A DNA stretch of 64,000 nt, from assembly GCA_038231215.1 (NCBI GenBank), contig JBBRLS010000003.1, positions 1 through 64,000 on the forward strand, in the 5' to 3' direction. This DNA comes from Schlegelella_A sp038231215 (GTDB lineage: Bacteria; Pseudomonadota; Gammaproteobacteria; Burkholderiales; Burkholderiaceae_C). Every line of letters starts with the position of its first letter. The first letter of the stretch is position 1. The translations under genes were made by a program, and so were the position numbers. This document shows, piece after piece, positions 38,522 to 47,425 of the stretch. The notes beneath the pieces are model-generated. The model saw only the letters and a list, made by a program, of their open reading frames with translations. It had not been told where the DNA came from and did not search any database.

Positions 38522-40057
38522 ATGGACTCGCCTCTCCTCGCGCGCCAGGATCTCGAACCGCGCTGGCCCGGCCAGCTCGCGGCCGTCGACATGGGCTCGA
38601 ACAGCTTTCGCCTCGAGATCGGCCAGATCGTCGACGGTCGATATCGGCGCGTCGACTACCTCAAGGAAACGGTGCGCCTCGGCGCCGGCCTCGACGCGGC
38701 CGGCTTCCTGAGCGAGGAGGCGGCCGCGCGCGGCCTCGACTGCCTGGGCCGCTTCGCCCGCCGGCTCGAGGGCTTTGCGCCCCACCAGGTGCGCGCGGTC
38801 GCGACGCAGACCCTGCGCGAAGCGAAGAACCGCGATGCCTTCCTGGCGCGCGCCCAGACCGTGCTCGGTCGGCCGATCGAGATCATCTCCGGCCGCGAGG
38901 AAGCACGGCTCATCTACGCGGGCGTGGCCCGCCTGCAGCCTTCGACGGTGGCGCGCCTGGTCGTCGACATCGGCGGCCGCTCGACCGAGATGATCCTCGG
39001 CCGCGGCGCGCGACCGAGCCGGGCCGAGTCGTTCCAGGTTGGCAGCGTCAGCCTGTCGATGAAGTACTTCCCCGGCGGGCGCTTCACGGAGGCGGCGTTT
39101 CGCGAAGCGCAGATCGCCGCCGGCGCCGAACTCGAGGAAGCCCTCGGCCCGTTTGCGCCGCGCCACTGGCGCGAGGCGCTCGGCTCCTCGGGCACCGTCG
39201 GCGCGGTCTCGCAGGTGCTCGCCGCCAGCGACGTCAGCGACGGCAAGGTCACACCCGACGGGCTGCGCTGGCTCATGGAACGCTGCCTCCAAGCCGGCAG
39301 CGCCGACCGGCTCGACCTGCCCGGTCTGAGGGACGACCGGCGTGCCGTCATCGGCGGCGGCCTGTCCCTGCTCTACACGCTGGCCGCCAACTTCGGCATC
39401 GCCGAGCTGCTGCCGGCGCGCGGCGCGCTGCGCCAGGGCGTCATCTTCGACCTCGCCGCGCGCGAGGCCGGCGAGCGGCGCGCCGCGGCGAGCGGCGAGG
39501 ACATCCGCGAATCCTCGGTGCGCGAGCTGCAGCGACGCTTCATGGTCGACACCGAGCAGGCCGCGCGCGTCGCGCAGGTGGCCTCGGGCCTGCTCGGGGA
39601 CGCGCTGCCGAAAGCGACCAGCGAAGCGAAGCGCGAGCTGGCGTGGGCGGCCGCCCTGCACGAGGCCGGCATGATGATCTCGCACCACGACCACCATCGG
39701 CACAGCGCCTACGTACTCGCGCACGTCGACGCGCCGGGCTTTTCGCAAAGCCAGCTGCGCCGCATCGGCGACCTCGTGCTCGGCCAGCGCGGCGGCCTGC
39801 GCAAGCTCGAGCCGCGCCTGCAGGAGCCCTTCTTCGCGCTCTATCTGCTCTGCCTGCGCCTGGCCGTCATCGTCTGCCATGCGCGCGGCGACGTCGATGC
39901 CGGCGAGATCGCGCTCGCCCGCGACGGCGATGCGACGACGATCATGCTCGGCCGCGGCTGGGCCGAATCGCATCCGCGCGCGCTCCACCTGCTGCGCGAG
40001 GAAGTCGACGCCTGGACCCGCGCCGGGCTGCTCCACCCGACGCTCGCTTCGGCCTGA
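38522..40057 (+). CDS. ppx: Exopolyphosphatase Ppx/GppA
   Basis: This 511-residue protein starts at ATG 38522. The actin-like ATPase phosphate-1 motif is AAVDMGSNSFRLEI, phosphate-2 is LVVDIGGRSTEMILGRG, and the catalytic Glu lies in S-G-R-E-E-A-R-L-I-Y. The C-terminal HD-like half carries AAALHEAGMMISHHDHHRHS (here W-A-A-A-L-H-E-A-G). It hydrolyses inorganic polyphosphate or pppGpp. The gene converges on sixA and ppk1, so polyphosphate synthesis and breakdown genes sit together. Confidence 0.95.
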   Translation: MDSPLLARQDLEPRWPGQLAAVDMGSNSFRLEIGQIVDGRYRRVDYLKETVRLGAGLDAAGFLSEEAAARGLDCLGRFARRLEGFAPHQVRAVATQTLREAKNRDAFLARAQTVLGRPIEIISGREEARLIYAGVARLQPSTVARLVVDIGGRSTEMILGRGARPSRAESFQVGSVSLSMKYFPGGRFTEAAFREAQIAAGAELEEALGPFAPRHWREALGSSGTVGAVSQVLAASDVSDGKVTPDGLRWLMERCLQAGSADRLDLPGLRDDRRAVIGGGLSLLYTLAANFGIAELLPARGALRQGVIFDLAAREAGERRAAASGEDIRESSVRELQRRFMVDTEQAARVAQVASGLLGDALPKATSEAKRELAWAAALHEAGMMISHHDHHRHSAYVLAHVDAPGFSQSQLRRIGDLVLGQRGGLRKLEPRLQEPFFALYLLCLRLAVIVCHARGDVDAGEIALARDGDATTIMLGRGWAESHPRALHLLREEVDAWTRAGLLHPTLASA

Positions 40058-40082
40058 ACGCGCGCTGCGCAGGGTCGGTTCG

Positions 40083-40541
40083 TCAGAGGCAGTCGGGCGA
40101 CTGCACGGCCTGCAGGACGATGTGGCTCTCGTCGTCGCGCGGCCGGTGCCGGATCCACCAGACAGCGGCCTTGCGGATCGGCCAGGCTTGCTGCGCACCG
40201 GTGAGCGCGAGCGATGCCACCAGCCCGAGCGTGGGCTGATGGCCGATGACGAGCACCGAGTCGCTCGCGTCGGGCCAGCGCGCGGCGCTCAACACCGCCT
40301 CGGCGCTCGCGCCGGGTGCGATCTCGGCGACGGTGCGGAACTTGCGGCCGAGCGCCTTCGCCGTTTGCTGGCAGCGCAGCGCGGGGCTGACCAGAATGCG
40401 CGTGGAATGCGCGAGGCGGCGATTGAGCCACTCCGCCATGCGATCGGCATGGCGCTCGCCCTTGGTCGTGAGCTTGCGCGAAAGATCGTCCTCGCCCTCG
40501 GTCTCGGTCGCTTCGGCATGGCGCCAGAGGATCAGGTCCAT
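40083..40541 (-). CDS. sixA: Phosphohistidine phosphatase SixA
   Basis: This 152-residue histidine phosphatase has the catalytic R-H-A at residues 7-9 (L-I-L-W-R-H-A-E-A), LTTKGERHADRMAEWLNRRL, R-I-L-V-S-P-A-L-R-C-Q-Q-T-A, and the second His in L-V-I-G-H-Q-P-T-L. SixA dephosphorylates His on phosphotransfer proteins. It lies 10 bases downstream of ppk1 in the same direction, a conserved pairing in betaproteobacteria. Confidence 0.94.
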   Translation of the reverse strand: MDLILWRHAEATETEGEDDLSRKLTTKGERHADRMAEWLNRRLAHSTRILVSPALRCQQTAKALGRKFRTVAEIAPGASAEAVLSAARWPDASDSVLVIGHQPTLGLVASLALTGAQQAWPIRKAAVWWIRHRPRDDESHIVLQAVQSPDCL

Positions 40542-40551
40542 GGCTCGGGTC

Positions 40552-42609
40552 TCAGCGTCGTTCCGAGTAGCGCTGCATCAGCGCCTGCTGTGCCGATGGG
40601 CCGCCGATGCCGACACGTCCGTAGCTGCCGTCCGGCCGCAGCGACCAGGCGTCCTGGCCGTCGAGCAGGTAGGGCACCAAGCATTCGTCGATGATGCGCT
40701 GGCGCAGCGTGGCGTCGCGCACCGGCCAGGCGACCTCGATCCGGCCGTACATGTTGCGACCCATCCAGTCGGCGCTGGAGAGAAAGAGCGCCTCGTCGTC
40801 TTCGTCGGGGCCCCAGCGGAAATAAGCGACGCGCGAGTGCTCGAGAAAGCGGCCGACGATCGAGCGCACGCGAATCCGTTCGGTCGCCCCCGCCACGCCG
40901 GGCGGCAGCATGCAGGCGCCGCGCACGATCAGGTCGATGTCGGCGCCGGCCCACGCCGCGGCGACCAGCGCCTCGATCAAGGGCACGTCGGTAAGCGCGT
41001 TGACCTTGACGACGATGCGCGCCGGCTGCCCCGCCGCTGCCGCGTCGGCCACGCGCGCCACCTGCGCCAGCATCTGCTTGTGCAGCGTGAAAGGCGCCTG
41101 CAGCATGGCGCGCAGCGGCCGCGTGCGGCCCAGGCTGGCGAGCTGCTGGAACACCGCGTCGGCGTCGGCCGTCAGGTCGGGGTCGGCGGTGAAGTAGCCG
41201 ATGTCGGTATAGAGCCGCGCGGTGTTCGGGTTGTAGTTGCCGGTCGACAGGTGCGCGTAGCGCTTCAGGCGCCCGTCTTCGCGGCGCGTCACGAGCAGCA
41301 GCTTGGCGTGCGTCTTCAGGCCGACCACGCCATAGACCACCTGGGCGCCGACCGCCTCGAGCCGCTCGGCCCAGTTGATATTGGCCTCTTCGTCGAAGCG
41401 CGCCTGCAGCTCGACGACCGCCATCACTTCCTTGCCGCGCCGCGCCGCCTCGATGAGCAGGTCCATCAAAGGCGATTCGCTGCCGGCGCGGTAGATCGTC
41501 TGCTTGATCGCCAACACCGCCGGGTCGGCGACTGCCTCGCGCACGAACTGCACGACCGGCTCGAACGACTCGAAGGGCTGGTGCAGCAACAGGTCGCCGG
41601 TGCGCAGCCGGTCGAACATCGATTGCTGACGCGGCAGGCTCGCCGGCCAGGCCGGCACGAAGGGCGGAAAGCGAAGCTGCGGCGCATCGGCCAGGTCGAT
41701 CAGCTCGTTCAGGCGCACCAGGTTGACCGGCCCGTTGACCTTGTACAGCGCCGAGTCCGGCAGGTTGAACTGCGTGAGGAGAAATCCCGACAACTCGGCC
41801 GGACACGTGTTGACGACCTCGAGCCGCACCGCCTGGCCGAAGTGGCGCGTCGTCAGTCCCGAGCGCAGCGCCTGGCGCAGGTTGCTCACGTCGGCATCGA
41901 CCTCGAGGTCGGAGTCGCGCGTGATGCGGAACTGCGAGAAGGCCTCGACCTCGCGGCCCGGGAACAACTCGCCGAGGTGGGCCCGGATGACGCTCGTGAG
42001 CAGCACGAACACCTGTCCGCTCCCCTTGACCGGCAGCTTGATGACACGCGGCAGCACGCGCGGCACCTTGACAATGGCGATGATGTTGCGGCGGCCGAAC
42101 GCGTCCTTGCCGGCGAGGCGGGCGATGAAGTTGAGCGACTTGTTCGCGACCTGCGGAAAAGGATGCGCCGGGTCGAGCCCGACCGGCACGAGCAGCGGCC
42201 GCACCTGCGACTCGAAGAAGCGGTCGACCCAGCGCCGCTCGACGTCGCTGCGGTCGGCGTGGTTGACGATGCGGATGCCCTTCGCCTCGAGCGCCGGCAT
42301 CACCTCGTCGTTGAAGATCGCGTACTGCGTGTCGATCAGCGCGTGCACCGAAGCGGCCAGCGCCTCGATATCGGCGGCACTCACGCCGGTGCCGGGACGG
42401 CGCGAGGCTTCGAGGTTGTCGGCGAATCGCACCTCGAAGAACTCGTCGAGGTTCGACGACACGATGCACACATAGCGCAGCCGCTCGAGCAGCGGCACGT
42501 CGTCGCGCCGCGCCTGCTCGAGCACGCGGCGATTGAATTCGAGGATCGCGCTTTCGCGGTTGAGAAGCGGCGGCATGCCGCCCGGCTTGCCTTCTGCGGG
42601 CTCCGTCAT
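40552..42609 (-). CDS. ppk1: Polyphosphate kinase Ppk1
   Basis: This 685-residue protein is the usual Ppk1 length. Segments: N-terminal LLNRESAILEFNRRVLEQAR, VSSNLDEFFEVRFA, FPQVANKSLNFIARL, then AVLAIKQTIYRAGSESPLMD and VVELQARFDEEANINWAERL. GLKTHAKLLLVTRREDGRLK holds the autophosphorylated His, and HLSTGNYNPNTARLYTDIGY is also diagnostic. It makes polyphosphate from ATP at the membrane. In-frame upstream codons to 42649 are poorly conserved, so ATG 42609 is preferred. Confidence 0.97.
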   Translation of the reverse strand: MTEPAEGKPGGMPPLLNRESAILEFNRRVLEQARRDDVPLLERLRYVCIVSSNLDEFFEVRFADNLEASRRPGTGVSAADIEALAASVHALIDTQYAIFNDEVMPALEAKGIRIVNHADRSDVERRWVDRFFESQVRPLLVPVGLDPAHPFPQVANKSLNFIARLAGKDAFGRRNIIAIVKVPRVLPRVIKLPVKGSGQVFVLLTSVIRAHLGELFPGREVEAFSQFRITRDSDLEVDADVSNLRQALRSGLTTRHFGQAVRLEVVNTCPAELSGFLLTQFNLPDSALYKVNGPVNLVRLNELIDLADAPQLRFPPFVPAWPASLPRQQSMFDRLRTGDLLLHQPFESFEPVVQFVREAVADPAVLAIKQTIYRAGSESPLMDLLIEAARRGKEVMAVVELQARFDEEANINWAERLEAVGAQVVYGVVGLKTHAKLLLVTRREDGRLKRYAHLSTGNYNPNTARLYTDIGYFTADPDLTADADAVFQQLASLGRTRPLRAMLQAPFTLHKQMLAQVARVADAAAAGQPARIVVKVNALTDVPLIEALVAAAWAGADIDLIVRGACMLPPGVAGATERIRVRSIVGRFLEHSRVAYFRWGPDEDDEALFLSSADWMGRNMYGRIEVAWPVRDATLRQRIIDECLVPYLLDGQDAWSLRPDGSYGRVGIGGPSAQQALMQRYSERR

Positions 42610-42683
42610 GTCGGGAGTCTATGAACTTCCTGAGACAGAACGATGACAAGGCCCCGCCGCGGGCGCAGGGCCCGGGCGAGGGC

Positions 42684-43919
42684 TTAGCGTGCGTCGGTCG
42701 AAATCACCTCGCCGAACAGTTCCCACTGCGTGCCGGTGAAGCGCTCCAGTTGTGCCTGCTCGACCGGGAAGAAGTCGGTCGGGCCGGTGTTGATCGCCAT
42801 CCCCGGCAAAAGCAGCGGCAGCTTGAAGTTCTTCAGGTTGGCGGCCTGCTTCATCACGTTTTCGCGCGTCAGGTCGTTGCCGCATTGCTTCAGGATTTGC
42901 GTCATGATCTGTGCCGCCAGATAGCCGTAGAGGTTGCTCTGGTCCTTGGGGTCGCCTTCGCGGTAGTAGCGGCCCATGAAGGCGCGCCATTCGAGCATCG
43001 CCGGGTCGTCCTTCCACTGCGGATCGTTCTGGTCCTTGTAGTAGGCGACGGTGATCGCGCCGACCGCCTTCTCGACGCCGGCCGGGATCAGCACCGAGCC
43101 GATCGAGGCGCTGACGTTGTTGATGATCTGCAGCGGCTTCCAGCCCGAGTCGAAGGCCTTGCGAACGGCCTGCGCGCCGAACTTCGGCGTCGTGATGTTG
43201 ATGAAGGTGTCGGCACCCGATCCCTGCAGCGTCAGGATCTGCGAATCGATGGTCGGGTCGGTGACCTCGTAGGTCGCTTCCTTCACGATCATCTTCGCGG
43301 CGGCCGCGCCGAGGCCGTCCTTGACGCCCTTCAGCACGTCCTTGCCGTAGTCGTCGTTCTGGTAGAGGATCCCGATCTTCGCGTTCGGCTTGTTCTTGAG
43401 CAGCCACTTGGCGTAGATCTGCCCTTCCGACTGATAGCTGAGGTTAAGGCCCATGGTCCACGGGTTGTTCTGCGGATCGCCCCACTTGGTCGCGCCGGTG
43501 GCGAGCAGCAGGTGCGGCACCTTCTTCGCGTTGACGTACTTGTGAATCGCCGAGTTGCTCGGCGTGCCGAGCGTCTGGAACAGGGCGAGCACTTCGTCCT
43601 GCTCGACCAGCCGGCGCACCTGCTCGACGGCCCTCGGCGGGCTGTAGCCGTCGTCGAGGCTGATCAGGTTGACCTTGCGGCCGTTGATGCCGCCGTTGTC
43701 GTTGATCATCTTGAAGTAGGCCTGCTCGACCTTGCCGATCGTGCCGTAGGCCGAGGCCGGGCCGCTGTAGGGCATGGTCTGGCCGAGCTTGATCTCGGTG
43801 GCCGAGGCGCCCGGACCGTACTTTGCGGCCTGGGCCACGGCGTTCGAGGCGAAGAAGGCAGCGCCGAGCGCGATCGCCAGGGCGGCGCGGCGGCTGTGCC
43901 AGACAAAGGTCTTTTTCAT
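42684..43919 (-). CDS. livJ: Branched-chain amino acid ABC transporter, substrate-binding protein
   Basis: This 411-residue protein has a signal peptide (RRAALAIALGAAFFASNAVA). The mature periplasmic type I binding fold follows: EIKLGQTMPYSGPASAYGTI, INDNGGINGRKVNLISLDDG, YSPPRAVEQVRRLVEQDEVL, and PNAKIGILYQNDDYGKDVL. It is the last gene of the liv operon. The ligand may be an amino acid or another small carboxylate; LivJ-type proteins of Burkholderiales have diverse ligands. In-frame sequence upstream of 43919 is a shadow over livM. Confidence 0.93.
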   Translation of the reverse strand: MKKTFVWHSRRAALAIALGAAFFASNAVAQAAKYGPGASATEIKLGQTMPYSGPASAYGTIGKVEQAYFKMINDNGGINGRKVNLISLDDGYSPPRAVEQVRRLVEQDEVLALFQTLGTPSNSAIHKYVNAKKVPHLLLATGATKWGDPQNNPWTMGLNLSYQSEGQIYAKWLLKNKPNAKIGILYQNDDYGKDVLKGVKDGLGAAAAKMIVKEATYEVTDPTIDSQILTLQGSGADTFINITTPKFGAQAVRKAFDSGWKPLQIINNVSASIGSVLIPAGVEKAVGAITVAYYKDQNDPQWKDDPAMLEWRAFMGRYYREGDPKDQSNLYGYLAAQIMTQILKQCGNDLTRENVMKQAANLKNFKLPLLLPGMAINTGPTDFFPVEQAQLERFTGTQWELFGEVISTDAR

Positions 43920-44941
43920 GGCTGTCTCCGGGGGTGATGCAGGGGAAATTCGAGCGGTGCCGGCGGCAGAGCGCGCGCGGCGCGCCGGCGCGCCAGGCGT
44001 GCCTCGACGAGGCGAAGAAAACCCGCGACGCCGCTCGGCATCGCGTACATGAAGGCGATCAACACCACGCCGTAGATCGCCCACGGCGCCGCCTTCGAGA
44101 TCTGGTCGGCGATGTTGGGAATAAACTGGATAAACACGGCGCCATAGAACGCTCCGGCGATCGAAGCCAGGCCGCCGATGACGACGCCCGAGAGCAGCGT
44201 GATCGACAGGAAGATCGTGAACGAATCGGGCGCCACGAACTGGATGACGATCGCACCGAGCGCGCCGGCGACGCCGGTGTAGAGGGCCGAGACGCCGAAG
44301 GTCAGCGATTTCACCATCGAAGTATTGATGCCCATCGCCTGCGCCGCAATGGGTTGATCCCGGATCGCGACCATCGCCCGGCCGATGCGGCCGCGCAGCA
44401 GGTTCCAGCCCAGCACGAACAGCACGATGACCCAGGCGAGCGTGAAGAAATAGAGCCATTGGTCCTGGCCGAGGCCGGTCCATGCCGGGGGATCGGGCTT
44501 GACGATGACGATGCCCTGCGAACCGCCGGTCCAATGGGCGAGGCCCTCGTGTTTCAGGATCTGCGGCATCGCCACGCCGAGCGCGAAAGTCGCGAGGGCG
44601 AGATAGAGCCCCTCCAGTCGCAGCGCCGGCAGGCCGAACAGGAAGCCGCAGACGAAGCAGATCGCGCCGGCCACCGGGATCGTCGCCCAATACGGCAGGC
44701 CGGCCTTGTCCATGAGGATCGCCGCGCTGTAGGCGCCGATCGCGTAGAAGGCGCCGTGGCCGAGCGAGATCTGCCCGTTGTAGCCGGTCAGCATGTTGAG
44801 GCCGAGCAGCGCGATGGCATAGGCCAGCACCAGCGTCATCTGGAAGACGCGATAGTTGCCGATCAGAAACGGCAGCGCGCAGGCCAGCGCGAGCAGGACG
44901 ACGAGGCCGGCGATCCTGCGCTTGAGACGAGGATCGGTCAT
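43916..44941 (-). CDS. livM: Branched-chain amino acid ABC transporter permease LivM
   Basis: This 341-residue protein starts at ATG 44941, overlapping livH by four bases. About ten helices; LGLNMLTGYNGQISLGHGAF is the LivM hallmark. LPALRLEGLYLALATFALGV and RDQPIAAQAMGINTSMVKSL (the EAA-like coupling loop) follow. It ends in a basic tail that overlaps the start of livJ by four bases. It forms the channel with LivH. Confidence 0.96.
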   Translation of the reverse strand: MTDPRLKRRIAGLVVLLALACALPFLIGNYRVFQMTLVLAYAIALLGLNMLTGYNGQISLGHGAFYAIGAYSAAILMDKAGLPYWATIPVAGAICFVCGFLFGLPALRLEGLYLALATFALGVAMPQILKHEGLAHWTGGSQGIVIVKPDPPAWTGLGQDQWLYFFTLAWVIVLFVLGWNLLRGRIGRAMVAIRDQPIAAQAMGINTSMVKSLTFGVSALYTGVAGALGAIVIQFVAPDSFTIFLSITLLSGVVIGGLASIAGAFYGAVFIQFIPNIADQISKAAPWAIYGVVLIAFMYAMPSGVAGFLRLVEARLARRRAARALPPAPLEFPLHHPRRQP

Positions 44942-45813
44942 ACGCGCACCACGTGGACCTTGCCGAACATGCCCGAGGGTCGCACCACGAGCACGCCGAC
45001 GATGACGACGAGCGCCAGCGTCAGCTTCAACTCGGTGCCGACGTAGGCGCCGACGACATTCTCCAGAACGCCGACGAGAAAGCCGCCCAGCACCGCGCCG
45101 CCCGGGCTGTCGATGCCGCCGAGCAATGCGCCGGCGAAGGCGTAGAGGAGGATGCCGCCCATCATGTTCGGCTCGAGAAAGACGACCGGCGCGACCATCA
45201 TCCCGGCGATGGCGCCGATCGCCGCGGCGAGGCCCCAGCCGAGCGCCAGCATCCAGCCGACGCGGATGCCGACGAGCCGGCTCGACACCGGGTTCTGCGC
45301 CGCCGCGCGCATCGCCAGGCCGAGCGGCGTGAAGCGGAAGAACACGAAGAGCAACAAGAGCACGACCAGCGTGATCGCCGTCGAGCCGAGCTCGTGCGAC
45401 GACACGTAGGAATTGCCGAACAGCGGCTCGGCCGGGAACGGGCTCGGGAACGGCTTGATCGTGTACGAGAAGATCCAGCCGGCCAGGCTGTTGAAGATGA
45501 AGAGCAGGGCGATGAAGACGATGACGACGGCGAGGATCGGCCCGTTCTCGACCGGCCGGATGATGACGCGCTCGATGACGACGCCAAGCACGAAGGCGGC
45601 GACGACGGTCATGGCGAAGGCCGCCCAATAGGACACGCCGGCCTGGATCAGGGCCCAGGCGATGTAGGTCGAGAACATCGCCAGCTCGCCCTGCGCGAAG
45701 TTCACGTGGTGCGTGGCCTGGTAGATCATGACCAGCGCCAGCGCCACGCTCGCGTAGATGCCCCCGGTGGCGAGGCCCGACAGGATCTGGTGCAGCAGCA
45801 GGTTCAGGTTCAT
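44938..45813 (-). CDS. livH: Branched-chain amino acid ABC transporter permease LivH
   Basis: This 291-residue protein starts at ATG 45813. Features: LHQILSGLATGGIYASVALA, YQATHHVNFAQGELAMFSTY, then AMRAAAQNPVSSRLVGIRVG in the coupling loop, and GALLGGIDSPGGAVLGGFLV. It is a membrane subunit that pairs with LivM and contacts LivG/LivF. It sits 10 bases after livF in the operon order livG-livF-livH-livM-livJ. Confidence 0.96.
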   Translation of the reverse strand: MNLNLLLHQILSGLATGGIYASVALALVMIYQATHHVNFAQGELAMFSTYIAWALIQAGVSYWAAFAMTVVAAFVLGVVIERVIIRPVENGPILAVVIVFIALLFIFNSLAGWIFSYTIKPFPSPFPAEPLFGNSYVSSHELGSTAITLVVLLLLFVFFRFTPLGLAMRAAAQNPVSSRLVGIRVGWMLALGWGLAAAIGAIAGMMVAPVVFLEPNMMGGILLYAFAGALLGGIDSPGGAVLGGFLVGVLENVVGAYVGTELKLTLALVVIVGVLVVRPSGMFGKVHVVRV

Positions 45814-45823
45814 CGCGGCGCGC

Positions 45824-46536
<713 letters not shown>

Positions 46537-46540
<4 letters not shown>

Positions 46541-47277
46541 GCTGCCGTTCCCAGATAGGCACGGATCACGTCGTCGTTGGCCTGCACCTCGGCCGGCGTA
46601 CCGTCGGCGATCTTCTTGCCGAAGTCGAGCGCCACGACGCGATCGGAGATGCGCATCACCATGTTCATGTGGTGCTCGACGAGCAGCATCGTCAGGCCGA
46701 GCTCGGCGCGGATGCGGCGCAGCAGTTCCATCAGCGTCTCGACCTCCTCGTGGTTGAGTCCGCCAGCCGGCTCGTCGAGCAGCAGCAGCTTGGGCTGGCT
46801 GGCCAGCGCGCGGCCCAGCTCGACGCGCTTTTGCGTGCCGAAGGGCAGGTCCATCGCCGGCAGCTCGGCGAAGGGCGCAAGCTCGAGCAGGTCGATGAGG
46901 CGATCGACCTGCGCGCCCAGCCGATCTTCTTCGCGCCGCACCGCCGGAAGCCGCAATGCATTGGCGACGAAGCCCGTGTGCGTGCGCGCATGGCCGCCGA
47001 CCATGATGTTCTGGCGCACGCTCATGGTCCGGAACAAGGCGAGGTTCTGGAACGTACGGCCGATGCCGAGCGCGGCGATGCCGTGCACCGGCGTCTCGAG
47101 CAGCGAGCGACCTTCGAATCGCACCGAGCCTTCGCTGAACGCGTAGAGGCGCGACAGGCAGTTGAACATCGTCGTCTTGCCGGCGCCGTTCGGGCCGATG
47201 AAGCCGACGATGTGGCCGTCGGCGACATCGAACGACACGCCGTCGAGCGCCGTGATTCCGCCGAAGCGGACCGTCAC
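46537..47277 (-). CDS. livG: Branched-chain amino acid ABC transporter ATPase LivG
   Basis: This 246-residue ATPase, counted from GTG 47277, has Walker A GPNGAGKTT, GIGRTFQNLALFRTMSVRQN, Walker B L-L-L-L-D-E-P-A-G-G-L-N and the switch V-E-H-H-M. The conserved family N terminus (P-L-L-Q-V-D-K) is encoded in frame upstream, but between the in-frame TAA and GTG 47277 there is no ATG, GTG or TTG. An ATC at 47307 with GAGGG before it, or a CTG, could be the true start. First gene of the liv operon. Confidence 0.94.
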
Positions 47278-47425
47278 CTTGTCGACCTGCAGCAGCGGTG
47301 TATCGATGGCGTGCCCTCGCGTCGTTCGCCGCGCGCCACCTTAGGGCTTGCGGAACGAAACGAAACGCGGGGGTTGCCCTAGGTGGTCGGGCGGGAAAAC
47401 CCGAGCCGGCCGGTCGCTTCGCGTG

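Noticed and set aside
42684..44690. An in-frame N-terminal extension of livJ to 44690 and of livM to 45628
   Set aside because: The extensions lie over neighbouring genes in another frame. Signal peptide and family N termini place the starts at 43919 and 44941.
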